A DNA stretch of 64,000 nucleotides from Prevotella lacticifex (lineage in GTDB: Bacteria > Bacteroidota > Bacteroidia > Bacteroidales > Bacteroidaceae): assembly GCF_019973375.1 (NCBI RefSeq), contig NZ_BPTV01000001.1, forward strand, positions 992,001-1,056,000, given 5' to 3'. Below, in pieces: positions 1-9,164 of this stretch; the stretch's first letter is position 1, and every line of letters starts with the position of its first letter. The position numbers and the translations under genes are program-made. The notes beneath the pieces are model-generated. The model made no database searches. It was not told the DNA's origin and saw nothing but the letters and a program-made list of their open reading frames with translations.

Positions 1-347
1 ATTCCGATGCAGGCCCATTTGTAGCCTTCCGACTGTATTAGTGGTTGTATGGCATATAAGATGATGCACAGGAAAGGCAGAATTTTGTACGTGGCGTTCA
101 TCCATTTACTGTACATTGCCGATGGGTGGACGTAGTAAGTATCGTTCCCTTTTCGGTAGGCGAATGTGGCAAGCGGCAACACCGACCTGTAGGTGTACTT
201 CAGCTTTACGTCTATCGTGTCGCCTTCCTCAGCATCCACGTCGCAGCCGTACGCGTCCTTAGGGAGGGTGATAATCTCCTGACCGTTTTTGGCTATCACC
301 ACTTCAGCCTTCTTTCTTTCGAATCCTCCGTTTACAATAATCTTCAT
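1..347 (-). CDS. Hypothetical membrane protein, N-terminal part (runs off the left edge)
   Basis: An open frame of 115 codons begins with ATG at 347 and continues past base 1, so only the N-terminus is visible. It starts MKIIVNGGFERKKAEV, has about 75 residues of beta-rich soluble sequence, then a hydrophobic stretch near residues 88-100 (KILPFLCIILYAI) that looks like a membrane segment. A promoter-like TAACTTTG lies at 481-488, leaving an untranslated leader of roughly 125 bases. I do not recognise the family. It lies beyond the left end of the RiPP island and nothing links it to that system. Moderate confidence that it is a real gene; no function assigned. Confidence 0.6.
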   Translation of the reverse strand, partial: MKIIVNGGFERKKAEVVIAKNGQEIITLPKDAYGCDVDAEEGDTIDVKLKYTYRSVLPLATFAYRKGNDTYYVHPSAMYSKWMNATYKILPFLCIILYAIQPLIQSEGYKWACIG

Positions 348-480
348 AAGCTTTTGAGTTTTTATGCTACATCTGTAGTAGTCGCTACCGCGGCAGAAAC
401 CAGCAGGGCCGGCAGCTGTTGCTGCACTAATAATGGCGTTAGCAGTTTCTTCGTCTTTCTACAGATGACGTATTCGTTTG

Positions 481-511
481 CAAAGTTAATTATTTTCTTA
501 TACTATGCAAG
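481..511 (-). promoter_or_regulatory. Bacteroidetes-type promoter for the leftmost gene
   Basis: On the minus strand, TAACTTTG (481-488) matches the -7 consensus TAnnTTTG and lies 19 bases from a weak -33 element (CTTG at 508-511). The leader between here and the ATG at 347 holds a 9-bp inverted repeat (CATCTGTAG at 370-378, CTACAGATG at 459-467) that could fold. Inference from consensus only. Confidence 0.45.
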
Positions 512-549
512 TAATTAGTGTCTATTTTTCTTTGATTTATTATTTTTTT

Positions 550-774
550 TTAAATGCCGACTTTGCTCGGTCGCAACCGAATGGCTCCTGTACCTGAGTT
601 TTGTCCGCCACCTACAGCCCAAGGAAACTGACGACCAGACAGTCTTTACTCGCCAATTCTCCATCCATATTGCTGATTATTAGGGCTTAGTTCCATTGCC
701 CGAACCTGTCGACCTCCATGTTGACCACCCGTTTTCTCAGGCCAATATGAGGGCATCTCGTCCTTAACGGGCAT
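550..774 (-). pseudogene. Possible degenerate coding remnant at the left edge of the island
   Basis: Between the leftmost gene and the short HlyD gene lie about 500 bases without a convincing gene. On the minus strand one frame runs from an ATG at 774 through a stop at 646-648 and continues in the same frame to a second stop at 550-552. It reads as a Gly/Gln/Arg-rich sequence with the phrase GGGQNSGTGAIRLRP near its end. A single in-frame stop in an otherwise uninterrupted frame is what a decayed gene end looks like, but I cannot name the parent and chance is possible. Confidence 0.25.
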
Positions 775-847
775 TTAGCCCTGTATCAGCTGAAAGATTT
801 TGTGAACGTCCATTTCCTACAGATTACATTTTAGATAAACGATGGTC

Positions 848-1330
848 TCACGTCCGCGCAGCGGCATGGACCTGCTGCCACAGAGTCTTGTCACTGATAG
901 TGATTTTAGCTGAGGCCTTCAGGCCTGGCTGTACCTTTTTGCCGTTAGAGCGGATGGAGGTCTTGGCGGTAAAATAATGGTTCCCGTCTACGATGAGAAG
1001 ATTTTCGCTGTGGCTGGTGATGGGACACACGACGGGTGCGGCATCATTGTCCTGTCCTTCAAGGGTGAGGCGTGCCATGCGCGGCTCATCAAAGAGATAG
1101 AGGTATTCGTAAGGAACAAGGAGCTCTACCGACTCGTTGCGCATTACCTTACCCTGCGCCTCTATCGTGATGGGATAGCGAATGGTGTAGAAAGCGACGG
1201 CAAGGGCGATGACGACAAGCGTAATGACCATCGTGCCGGTGCGCACAAGGGCTGGAGGCACCTGCCCGATGATGTGGCGTACCTTCTCGCTCCGCAGTTC
1301 TATATTTTCTGATTCATTCTTGTTGTCCAT
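848..1330 (-). CDS. Short HlyD-like membrane adaptor, module A
   Basis: A 160-aa protein with a soluble N-terminus, one transmembrane helix (about residues 31-50) and a short periplasmic beta domain. The sequence after the helix (YPITIEAQGKV) resembles the start of HlyD-family membrane fusion proteins, but there is no coiled-coil hairpin and no lipoyl domain. The family is normally well over 300 residues. The gene follows the PCAT exporter by 76 bp and presumably encodes its partner. It is almost identical to the copies at 17670-18146 and 27008-27481 up to LWQQV. There the others end FRK, whereas this copy ends HAAART, so its 3' end was replaced at about base 869. Function as adaptor is inferred from position and weak similarity. 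Confidence 0.7.
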   Translation of the reverse strand: MDNKNESENIELRSEKVRHIIGQVPPALVRTGTMVITLVVIALAVAFYTIRYPITIEAQGKVMRNESVELLVPYEYLYLFDEPRMARLTLEGQDNDAAPVVCPITSHSENLLIVDGNHYFTAKTSIRSNGKKVQPGLKASAKITISDKTLWQQVHAAART

Positions 1331-1406
1331 GTCTAAAAAGTCTTTTTTGATTTGTTGGCATCAATTGCGATTGTTATTAATCGAAATTAAGCGGACGGTC
1401 TATATA

Positions 1407-3629
1407 TCAGTTACCCAACTCCAACTGGTTCTTCACGAGGTTATAATACGCTCCGCGCTTTGCCGTCAGCGTCTCGTGATTGCCCGTCTCGACAACTTTC
1501 CCGTGGTCGATTACGACAATCTGGTCGGCATTCCTGACCGTGCTCAGGCGGTGGGCGACGATGACGACGGTCTTGCCACGGTAGAACGTGTCGAGGTTCT
1601 CCACGATAGCCCGCTCGTTGTTGGCATCGAGCGAGTTGGTGGCCTCGTCGAGGAAGATATAGTCGGGATTCTTGTAGACAGCACGGGCGATGAGGATGCG
1701 CTGCCGCTGACCCTGGCTCAGTCCCACACCGTCACGTCCTATCTTCGTGTTGTACTTCAGTGGCAATGACATCACATAGTCGTGGATGCACGCTATCCGT
1801 GCGGCTTTCAGCAACCGGTCCTTGTCGATGTCGCCGTCGTCAACAGCGATATTTCTTGCTATAGACTCAGAGAAGATGACACCGTCCTGCATGACCACGC
1901 CGCACTGGCGGCGCCACCATTTCTTGTTGAGCGTATTGATGTCCGTGCCGCCGATGTTTATATGTCCCTCTAATACAGGATAATAGCCAAGCATGAGCTT
2001 GACGAGCGTGGTCTTGCCGCTGCCCGAGGCACCGACGATGGCCGTCACCTTTCCCTTAGGAATATGGATAGTTACGCCGTCCAATGTCTTGCGCAAAGCG
2101 TGAGGGTCATATTTGAACATGATATTTTCGATGTCGATGCCCTTGCCGTCATCGACCAGCGAAGTCCTGAGGCCGTCCTTCCCGTTCTCGTCCTCGGCGC
2201 GGTGAATCTCATTGATGCGTTCCAGGCTTATTCTTACGTCCTGCAGGGAGTAGAAGAAGTTCATGAGCTGCTCCACGGGAGAGTTGAGCTGTCCGATGAT
2301 ATACTGCACGGCAAGCATCATGCCGAGCGTCATCTGCCCGTGGATGACGGCTGCGGCAGCCACGACAGTGATGACGATGTTCTTCACCTCGTTGATGAGG
2401 ATACTGCCGGCCTCCTGCGTCTGCTGCAGTTTCAGTGACTTCATCTGCACGTTGAAGAGGTCAACCTGCGTGTCCTCCCATTCCCACCGACGTCGCTGCT
2501 CACAGTCCTGGAGTTTGATCTCCTGCATGGACGTGATAAACTCGTAGGTCTTGTTGTTGTTGATGGCTTGTTGCTCGAAGAGCTCATAGTCCAACACTTT
2601 GCGGCGGCGTAGGAAAAGCGTCATCCAAAGGCCGTAGAGCAGACTGCCAGCAAGGAAGATGACAAAAATGAGCTTGTTATATAACAGCAACACCACCGTG
2701 AACACAATGAAGGTGAGCATGGCGAAAGTGACGCTCAGTGCCTGACTGGTGAGGAAGTTGTTCACGCGGCTGTGGTCGTTCATCCGCTGCATGAGATCGC
2801 CCATGAGCTTGGTGTCGAAGAACGACATCGGCAGTTTCAGCAGTTTGATGAAGAAGTCGCTCACCAGCGAGATATTTATCCGCATGGAGATATGCAGCAA
2901 CAGCCACCGGCGGATGAAGTCGATGGCCGTACGGCTGAAGGTAAGCATCAGCTGGCCGAGCAGTATCAGCCAGATGAAGCCGATGTTTTGGTTTTTGATG
3001 CCTACGTCGACGATGGACTGGGTGAGGAACGGCAGGACGAGCTGCAACAAACTGCCCACGATAAGCCCAAGCACTATTTGTCCGAAATATCGCTTGTACT
3101 TTTTCACATAGCCGAAGAGAAAGCGGAACGACCGTGGATTCTTGTCTTTTCTTTCTTCTTTGCTGTCCTTACGGGAATAGAAAGCTGGTGTGGGCTCCAA
3201 AAACATCGCTATCCCCTTTTCTTCACCGTCCGACTGCGTGCTAATCCAGTGACTGGTGAACTCCTCGCGGTTGTACGTTATCAGTCCTTTCCCCGGGTCG
3301 GCGATATGGAATTTGCGACCTTTCCTTACCTCGTACAATACCACGAAGTGGTTTTGGTTCCAATGGAGGATGCATGGCAGAGGAACTTTTTCCAATGTTT
3401 CCACCGCAGCACGTGCACAAACGGTATGAAAGCCCAGTGACCCCATGGTTTCATTGATGGCAAGGAGTGAAACTCCCTCGACCGTGGCATGGCATAGCTC
3501 AGAAAGATATTCCTGCGAATATTCTCTGCCATAAAATTTACACGCCATCTGCATACAGGCTATTCCGCACTGCATGGCATCGTGCTGGATGACTATCGGA
3601 ATTTTCTCCACTATTGCTTTATGAGCCAT
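1407..3629 (-). CDS. C39 peptidase-containing ABC exporter (PCAT), module A
   Basis: A 740-aa bacteriocin-type exporter that should cleave the leader of a double-glycine precursor and export the product across the inner membrane. The C39 peptidase domain covers about residues 10-140, with likely catalytic Cys21 (MQCGIAC), His94 (NQNHF) and Asp111 (IADPG). A six-helix ABC transmembrane domain follows (about 170-450). The nucleotide-binding domain has Walker A GASGSGKTT, signature LSQGQRQR, Walker B YIFLDEATNSLD and H-loop AHRLSTV. It starts 14 bp after the barrel gene at 3644-5953 and precedes the short HlyD gene, so it is the distal part of module A's operon. It is nearly identical over its whole length to the copy at 18222-20450. 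Confidence 0.95.
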   Translation of the reverse strand: MAHKAIVEKIPIVIQHDAMQCGIACMQMACKFYGREYSQEYLSELCHATVEGVSLLAINETMGSLGFHTVCARAAVETLEKVPLPCILHWNQNHFVVLYEVRKGRKFHIADPGKGLITYNREEFTSHWISTQSDGEEKGIAMFLEPTPAFYSRKDSKEERKDKNPRSFRFLFGYVKKYKRYFGQIVLGLIVGSLLQLVLPFLTQSIVDVGIKNQNIGFIWLILLGQLMLTFSRTAIDFIRRWLLLHISMRINISLVSDFFIKLLKLPMSFFDTKLMGDLMQRMNDHSRVNNFLTSQALSVTFAMLTFIVFTVVLLLYNKLIFVIFLAGSLLYGLWMTLFLRRRKVLDYELFEQQAINNNKTYEFITSMQEIKLQDCEQRRRWEWEDTQVDLFNVQMKSLKLQQTQEAGSILINEVKNIVITVVAAAAVIHGQMTLGMMLAVQYIIGQLNSPVEQLMNFFYSLQDVRISLERINEIHRAEDENGKDGLRTSLVDDGKGIDIENIMFKYDPHALRKTLDGVTIHIPKGKVTAIVGASGSGKTTLVKLMLGYYPVLEGHINIGGTDINTLNKKWWRRQCGVVMQDGVIFSESIARNIAVDDGDIDKDRLLKAARIACIHDYVMSLPLKYNTKIGRDGVGLSQGQRQRILIARAVYKNPDYIFLDEATNSLDANNERAIVENLDTFYRGKTVVIVAHRLSTVRNADQIVVIDHGKVVETGNHETLTAKRGAYYNLVKNQLELGN

Positions 3630-3643
3630 AATGGCATTGCAAT

Positions 3644-5953
3644 TTATTTAAGTATACTGTTGCTAATATTCTTATCCACCCTCACCTCATTGTGCTCAAC
3701 CTTCTTGTGTCCGAAATCAAAGTTATAGTTCACTTTCAACGATATTGACTGACAGAAGGAAGAGTCGCGCAGCTTCATGCTCTTTTTGTAGCAGTTGCTG
3801 TTTAAGTAGCCGCGCGACAACGGGTTTCTTCTGAACGGATTGTTATAGTCAAGGCTCAGATACCAGTTCCCCTTGTTGTAAGACATTGACAGTCCGTAGG
3901 TTGCCGGGTTCTCGGCGTATAGTGATGACATCACATCAGACGACTTTATCCTCGACATAAAGAATGATGAAACCGAGAAATTCCCAATCATGTACATTGC
4001 ATTAAAACCATAAGTCCAGTTATTTATCGATTTCCGGAAGTCATCATTAGTGTTCATGGCCAGATAAGAGAGCGTTCCCATTATCTGCAAACTCCTGTTC
4101 AGCAGATAACCGGTCATAGCTATCTCTGCCTTCGACTGCACATATCTGTCACCCTTCTTAAACGTGTGGACAAGTTTGTCGCCCTCACCGAAATATACGT
4201 CCTGGACGGAGTGGCTGTAAATCATGGATCCGACCGAAGCACTCATATTTATTATATTGAAATTCTTCGATAGCGTCAGAACCGGATTATAGTATATATA
4301 GTTCTTCAAGTCGACATTGCCACGCAAAATCTCGTAGTTGCTGATTTTCTGCTCAAATTCACTTCTCAAAGCATTATTGGGCACCAGATAGCCTATGTTA
4401 TTTTCCAGCGTCAGGCGTGTGGTATTATCTATATTGTATCCGAGATACAGTTCCGGGCTGAATGTCGTTTGGTTATCCCTGTACTCGTTGATAGATGTAT
4501 GGATAAACTTTAAAGAGGCTTTTAACTGAGCGTAAATCTTCTTGCCCACGGCACTGCCTAAGCGCGCCCACACCAGATGTGAAGTCGACATATACTTTCG
4601 TGAGTAGTCGACCGACCCGCTGTAATCATCTTTGTATCTGTCATTTCTAAGGATATAGCCAACGGTAAGATCCCCATAATTGCCGAACTTCTTTGTTCCC
4701 CTGACGTACAGCTGCGAAAGATGCCCGTCCTCCTTGGCATTATTTATTATAGGGTCGGAATCCGACTCGTGGTATCTGCGGTCGTAATTGTTATGGATGA
4801 ACGAATAGGTGCCATAAAACAATAAGTATACCTTTTTCGGCAGGTTCACCTCGTAGGTCAATTGCGCATAGGGCATCAGACCCCTTGATGGTCTGACCGA
4901 CGAGTCCCTTTTCTCGTATGTGCCCGGCGTAAGCATATAGACGGTTCTGTTAAACTCATCCTGTTTATAATTATTTGTACGCGAAAGACCACCGACGATG
5001 TTCAGATAGTTCTTATCGTCCTGATAAATTCCTTGCAGTGCCACGTACTGGTTGTTGGCCTTATTCTTATAGTGGTCCGTGGATGTCAATTTCGTGAAAT
5101 TGAGCTGTTGGGTTTCCACATCCTCCTGACCGTCCAGGTGATATTTATTATTATCGGCATAGTTTGCGCCGACATATGAATATAAATCCCAATTCTTTTT
5201 ATGATACTTCACGTTGACATCCAGACCCTCTGCTGGTGTCAAAAATGACATACTGCCTGTAGCATTGATATAGCCTCCTTCGTCAACCACCTTGACGATA
5301 TAATCAACTACCGCATCGTAGTTGGCGAATTTTCCCGTAGCTTTAGGATAATAGTCGATACGGATAATATCTCTGGCCCGTAACGATTTGATTTCCAGCG
5401 GTGTGGCTTCATGGCCGTTAATACACTGGGCGACGTTCCTATCGTCCTGCGTCCTTATGCTTTTGGTTCTTCTGTCAATCTTCAGTTCCGGAATCATAAG
5501 GTTGTAGAGCAGACCGAAGGCATTGTAAGCCGTCTTCTTCTGTCTTACGGACGGCAGGTAGGATGATTTCTCCTTGTCATGAAAGACAAGATTTCCTTTA
5601 ACTTCTACGCCCTCCAGTTCCATTGTGTCCTCGTCAAGGACAATACAGCCTAAGTTGATGTCTTTCACCGGATGCAGTGCCACCGTCTTAGTCTTAAAGC
5701 CAATATATGAGAATGCCGCACTGCAATGTCCTTCATCTGATTTCTTGACATGAAAGGAGAAGAGTCCATTATTTTTACTCTGTAATTCGTTTCCGTTTGT
5801 CGCATGATTCCCTTTGACCGAAATATTTACGTATGGCAGACTGGCACCCGTTCTGTCGACTACCTGTCCGCGTATTGTGACTATAGAATCGTTCGACTGT
5901 CCGTAGCATACGATAGATGTAATAAGCAACAATAAGCAGAGTAGTTTCCTCAT
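3644..5953 (-). CDS. Outer-membrane beta-barrel protein with carboxypeptidase-regulatory-like N-terminus (second barrel of module A)
   Basis: A 769-aa protein with an N-terminal signal peptide (about residues 1-18), a carboxypeptidase-regulatory-like beta-sandwich (about 24-110; IRGQVVDRTGASLPYVNISV), a plug-like segment and a long C-terminal barrel rich in alternating aromatic strands. The architecture matches the 'outer membrane beta-barrel family' of Bacteroidetes, related to TonB-dependent receptors. It lies directly upstream of the PCAT exporter, so a role in moving or sensing the peptide at the outer membrane is plausible but unproven. An SD-like AAAGGA precedes the ATG. Unlike the barrels of modules B and C it lacks the C-terminal YKGxGAG motif. 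Its 3' end is echoed by a decayed copy at 20457-20612. Confidence 0.85.
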   Translation of the reverse strand: MRKLLCLLLLITSIVCYGQSNDSIVTIRGQVVDRTGASLPYVNISVKGNHATNGNELQSKNNGLFSFHVKKSDEGHCSAAFSYIGFKTKTVALHPVKDINLGCIVLDEDTMELEGVEVKGNLVFHDKEKSSYLPSVRQKKTAYNAFGLLYNLMIPELKIDRRTKSIRTQDDRNVAQCINGHEATPLEIKSLRARDIIRIDYYPKATGKFANYDAVVDYIVKVVDEGGYINATGSMSFLTPAEGLDVNVKYHKKNWDLYSYVGANYADNNKYHLDGQEDVETQQLNFTKLTSTDHYKNKANNQYVALQGIYQDDKNYLNIVGGLSRTNNYKQDEFNRTVYMLTPGTYEKRDSSVRPSRGLMPYAQLTYEVNLPKKVYLLFYGTYSFIHNNYDRRYHESDSDPIINNAKEDGHLSQLYVRGTKKFGNYGDLTVGYILRNDRYKDDYSGSVDYSRKYMSTSHLVWARLGSAVGKKIYAQLKASLKFIHTSINEYRDNQTTFSPELYLGYNIDNTTRLTLENNIGYLVPNNALRSEFEQKISNYEILRGNVDLKNYIYYNPVLTLSKNFNIINMSASVGSMIYSHSVQDVYFGEGDKLVHTFKKGDRYVQSKAEIAMTGYLLNRSLQIMGTLSYLAMNTNDDFRKSINNWTYGFNAMYMIGNFSVSSFFMSRIKSSDVMSSLYAENPATYGLSMSYNKGNWYLSLDYNNPFRRNPLSRGYLNSNCYKKSMKLRDSSFCQSISLKVNYNFDFGHKKVEHNEVRVDKNISNSILK

Positions 5954-6119
5954 ATATTTTCCTTTATTCTGTTTATATTCATCTCTTATCTTGTTTCAAT
6001 CTCAATCTGTACCACTGTTCGTGCGTGGTCAATAATTAGTGAATGATGTTAATTGAATGCAAATTTAATAAAATTTTATCTCTTTCTTGCGATGTTATTC
6101 ACTTATTTTAGTGTTTCCC

Positions 6120-6238
6120 CAAAAATCGGACATGCAATGCCACACTCCATGCAATACGTTGGTATGTAATAGCAGGATAATCCTGGGTTCCATTTCCGCC
6201 GGTTCATTTTTTTGTTCCAGCTCCTTTGCCATAATATT
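6120..6238 (-). pseudogene. Possible remnant of a barrel gene 3' end
   Basis: The 290-bp gap between the propeller gene and the second barrel contains, on the minus strand, a GKGAGTKK-stop frame resembling the YKGxGAG tail of the barrels in modules B and C. It is followed by about 60 bases resembling the sequence just downstream of the module B barrel (20613-20652; both contain AATGCC[GA]CACTCCATG). This suggests that another barrel gene once ended here. Short and weak; inference. Confidence 0.3.
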
Positions 6239-6241
6239 ATT

Positions 6242-7318
6242 TTATGGATGAGTGAAATATAAAAAGTTGTTGCCGTCAAATGCGATCAAGAATCTATCCT
6301 CGTTGTCAACGCCTATGCATTGGAGGTATTTGTTAACTTTAAATGTATTGACTACATTCCCATTCCAGTCCATTTTGACAATGTAGGAGAAAAAGTGCCC
6401 TGTTTGCGATTTTCTCATTGCATACTGGTATTTCTCTCCATGATATAAAGCATAGATATATTTCTTGCTTGCCACCATCTTGTAAAAATAGGTGATGTTC
6501 CTATCCCATATATCTGCGCCAATATTGATCTTGGGAGTTTTTTGCTTGTCTTGGAATTCCAAAGTAACTACTTCGTTGGGTTTGTCTGTATCGAATAGTT
6601 GTATTACTGGGAACATCCAATACGAATAGCAACATCGTCTCAGAGTAGGATTATACACAAGACTTCCTTGGTTTATATCCCAAATACTATGTGATTTTTC
6701 AACAAAGAGCGGTCTAACCTCTTTTATTTCAAGACTGTCCTTGAACCGTCTTGCGGTGAGCACTTCGTATGGCCCGTCCGCTTTTCTTCCAATGAACAAA
6801 TATTTATGTGGTTCTAAATAATACACATCCGCTGAATAGTAGGTTAATGGAAATGGAATTCTTATGCGCGAGGATGCCACCAGGTAATCCTTCGACAATT
6901 TGCCTTTGCCATTCTCCATTATGCTGTAGATGTTTCCACCAGTATAATCAACGACACGAAGAGAATCGTTATTCCCGTAAAAAAGGCGTGGATAATAAAT
7001 CTGATAGTAGTTTCCTTTGTTCTTGAAGTATTCTTTTGGTAGGGACAGACGATTGCCAATCGTGTCAATCTTAAAACTGAAAAGAAAATCATGAGAGCTA
7101 TTTGACCTCTTTGAAAATGAGGTGTATAGCATGTCATGGTCAATAACCATCTGATTGACTAATCGAATATCACTTGACACGGGAGTTTGCAGTACTCTCC
7201 CTTGAAGTGGTATATTATTATTGAAAATATAGCTCATGTCTTTTGTCAAATTGCCCGTTTGGGCAATGCAAGAAAGACATGCGATTAGGGTGCATAACAA
7301 CAAAGCTTTTCTTCTCAT
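6242..7318 (-). CDS. Exported TolB/BF3164-like beta-propeller protein
   Basis: About 358 aa with a hydrophobic export signal (MRRKALLLCTLIACLSCIAQ), possibly a lipoprotein signal at the second Cys. The rest is a soluble repeated-strand domain resembling the six-bladed propeller proteins (BF3164/TolB-like) of Bacteroidetes. The start at 7318 is preferred to an ATG nine bases upstream because it overlaps the stop of the preceding gene as ATGA, suggesting translational coupling with the pseudo-radical-SAM gene. Its operon position suggests a periplasmic or surface accessory role in module A; the actual function is unknown. The upstream IS insertion at 7655-9263 may be polar on it. Confidence 0.6.
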   Translation of the reverse strand: MRRKALLLCTLIACLSCIAQTGNLTKDMSYIFNNNIPLQGRVLQTPVSSDIRLVNQMVIDHDMLYTSFSKRSNSSHDFLFSFKIDTIGNRLSLPKEYFKNKGNYYQIYYPRLFYGNNDSLRVVDYTGGNIYSIMENGKGKLSKDYLVASSRIRIPFPLTYYSADVYYLEPHKYLFIGRKADGPYEVLTARRFKDSLEIKEVRPLFVEKSHSIWDINQGSLVYNPTLRRCCYSYWMFPVIQLFDTDKPNEVVTLEFQDKQKTPKINIGADIWDRNITYFYKMVASKKYIYALYHGEKYQYAMRKSQTGHFFSYIVKMDWNGNVVNTFKVNKYLQCIGVDNEDRFLIAFDGNNFLYFTHP

Positions 7319-7693
7319 AATTTGCATATTTTATCCAATTTAAAGTTCAACTCTAAAGCTGTAACAGGTGGACATAAGTATTTATACGGACATGTTCTAC
7401 AACTTGTCATGTTTCGTGTAACCCTCCATCTCGTATTGTTGATTAGTTCTGATACTACAGCTTGATTCAGAATGTTAGTCCCAGAATATCTTGTATTTTT
7501 TCCGTCCAGAAATGCCGCAATTGTTTCGTCTGGATTGATTTGTAAAATTCCGAAGAAATTACGGTTTAGCTTCTGATTACAAAATAAATCAGACAAAGTC
7601 AACTCAGATGCCTCAATGTCCTCAATCCCTATGAATACTTCTTTTAAAAAGAAGGGCGCAGGGGGATTTTTCCGTGGATGCCCCTGCACTCGC

Positions 7694-8776
7694 CTAACCA
7701 AATATCGTGAAACAGCGGAACATGAAGAAGGGAAGGTCACTGACCCCATGCACCTGAGCACGCAGTCCCTTAATCTTTGAGTTGAGCGACTCGGCTGGCG
7801 CATTCGTTGACCTGTTGTTGAAGAAGTTTAGCACATACTCCTCTTTGGCCTTGATGGTGTCACGTACTGATATGATTTCCCGAATGCGGGTTCTTCCGAC
7901 ATTCTTGTACCACTTATGGAGCGCTTTCTTTGCACTCTTCCTGTCCTTTTTCTTGCTGAAGATGTTGCGCAGGGCGCAGAGCAGACCGTATGCAGCCTTC
8001 ATCTTTGGCTCAATCTCAAAGAGCAGGCGCATTTCCTCCTTCTGGAAGTCAGTCCAGTCATTGTGGTTTTTCGTCAGCGGGTATCTTACGTGCGTCAGCA
8101 AGTCGGCTTTGGTCTCTCCATTGCTGAGTTTCTTCGGCTCAAACTTTTCATTCTTCCGCTTGCGCGGCCTGCCGAGGCGTTTGCCGTTCTTGCTCTTCTT
8201 GACCTCATGGGTCTCGGCGTACCTGTCCCTTGCCTTGGCCCGCTTCTCTTGCTGCTTTCTGAACTCCCGCTCCTCTCTCTTGACCTCGGTCGTGTTGGTG
8301 CGCTTGAGCTTCATGCGCATCGCATCAAGTCCCCTGGTCGTATAAAGCTGGATGACATGGAAATGGTCTATAACTATCTCTGCCTGTGGGAAGGACTTCT
8401 TGACAATGCCCATCATGCTGTCGGAGAAGTCCATCGACACCTCCTTGACTTTATTTCGGCTCTCTTCTTGTATCTCGTCAAAATGCTTCGTCACGTCAGC
8501 AACGGTCGTGCCCTTGACTGCAGCTATGAGTGTTCCCTTCTTGCAGTGTCCGTCCCTGTTGGAGAGGAACGTGATCAGGTCATGGTGAAGCATCGTCTCG
8601 TCTATGCACAGTCGCTCGCCCATGTTCTTCTCTTGAAGCACCCACTCACCGGCATGCTCCTTCTGGTCCCAGTCCGTAAAGCCACTCAGATGCTCCTTGT
8701 AGGCACGCCCGAGGTACTTCCCGTCAGTCCGGAAGAAGCGCCCCACGCATTGGGCCGTCACTGGGAAGGCATCCAA
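7694..8776 (-). CDS. IS transposase, C-terminal (catalytic) part, copy 1
   Basis: About 360 residues with the ISL3-type DDE core: first acidic motif CIDETM, second motif IVIDHFHVIQ, third NAPAESLNSKIKG. A basic central region (KRLGRPRKRKNEK) probably contributes to DNA binding. The apparent start is a TTG. More likely the protein is made as a fusion with the upstream frame, because the open frame reaches back to a run of eight A (minus strand, 8780-8787) where the N-terminal frame must shift by +1 or -2. The stop lies just inside the left inverted repeat. Confidence 0.88.
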   Translation of the reverse strand: MDAFPVTAQCVGRFFRTDGKYLGRAYKEHLSGFTDWDQKEHAGEWVLQEKNMGERLCIDETMLHHDLITFLSNRDGHCKKGTLIAAVKGTTVADVTKHFDEIQEESRNKVKEVSMDFSDSMMGIVKKSFPQAEIVIDHFHVIQLYTTRGLDAMRMKLKRTNTTEVKREEREFRKQQEKRAKARDRYAETHEVKKSKNGKRLGRPRKRKNEKFEPKKLSNGETKADLLTHVRYPLTKNHNDWTDFQKEEMRLLFEIEPKMKAAYGLLCALRNIFSKKKDRKSAKKALHKWYKNVGRTRIREIISVRDTIKAKEEYVLNFFNNRSTNAPAESLNSKIKGLRAQVHGVSDLPFFMFRCFTIFG

Positions 8777-9164
8777 CCATTTTTTTTAAGAAATCCGCAA
8801 ACTCTACAGAGTAGCAGGTTCCCTCTGCCACAAGAGGCAGGGTTTCAAGGACGACGTTGTGACCGTCTCCGTCCAACCAACGACGGCGACGGACATGCAG
8901 CAGAACTTTATGCTCGCGTTGTGGGAAGTCATTGAACAAGCGAGGCTCCGTGAAACCGTTGGGCTGAAGGTCATGCCAGACCTTGTCACGCAGGTCGCGC
9001 TCGTCAAGGTAGATGTGAAGAATACGGATGACGGTGCCTGTTTCGTCCTTCTCGTTAGTAACTTCTTCGTCGATCTTAGTGATCTCGAAGTAATCAAGGA
9101 TGCCATCGGGCAGCATGTAACGGACTAATGTTGAGTAGTCGAATGTCGATAGTTTCTTTGCCAT
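8724..9164 (-). CDS. IS transposase N-terminal region protein, copy 1
   Basis: A 146-aa frame beginning MAKKLSTFDYSTLVRYMLPDG. It matches the N-terminal region ORF that accompanies ISAon1-type transposases, with a conserved HVRRRRW segment probably at a zinc-binding-like or DNA-contact region. It overlaps the transposase frame by about 50 bp. The homopolymer at 8780-8787 lies within the overlap where the two frames align (after VEFADFLKK). A Bacteroidetes -7 like CAAAGGTAAC complement sits just upstream of the ATG, near 9170-9178. Confidence 0.82.
   Translation of the reverse strand: MAKKLSTFDYSTLVRYMLPDGILDYFEITKIDEEVTNEKDETGTVIRILHIYLDERDLRDKVWHDLQPNGFTEPRLFNDFPQREHKVLLHVRRRRWLDGDGHNVVLETLPLVAEGTCYSVEFADFLKKMVGCLPSDGPMRGALLPD

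Noticed and set aside
126..518. Plus-strand open frame of 130 codons
   Set aside because: It overlaps the minus-strand membrane protein gene and its promoter. The minus-strand frame has a better start context and protein-like composition.
2772..3440. Plus-strand frame of 222 codons opposite the exporter (also at 19587-20255)
   Set aside because: It is the antisense of a clear PCAT gene, and its conservation follows from the coding strand.
7916..8935. Plus-strand frame of 339 codons inside IS copy 1
   Set aside because: Antisense shadow of the transposase; no motifs.
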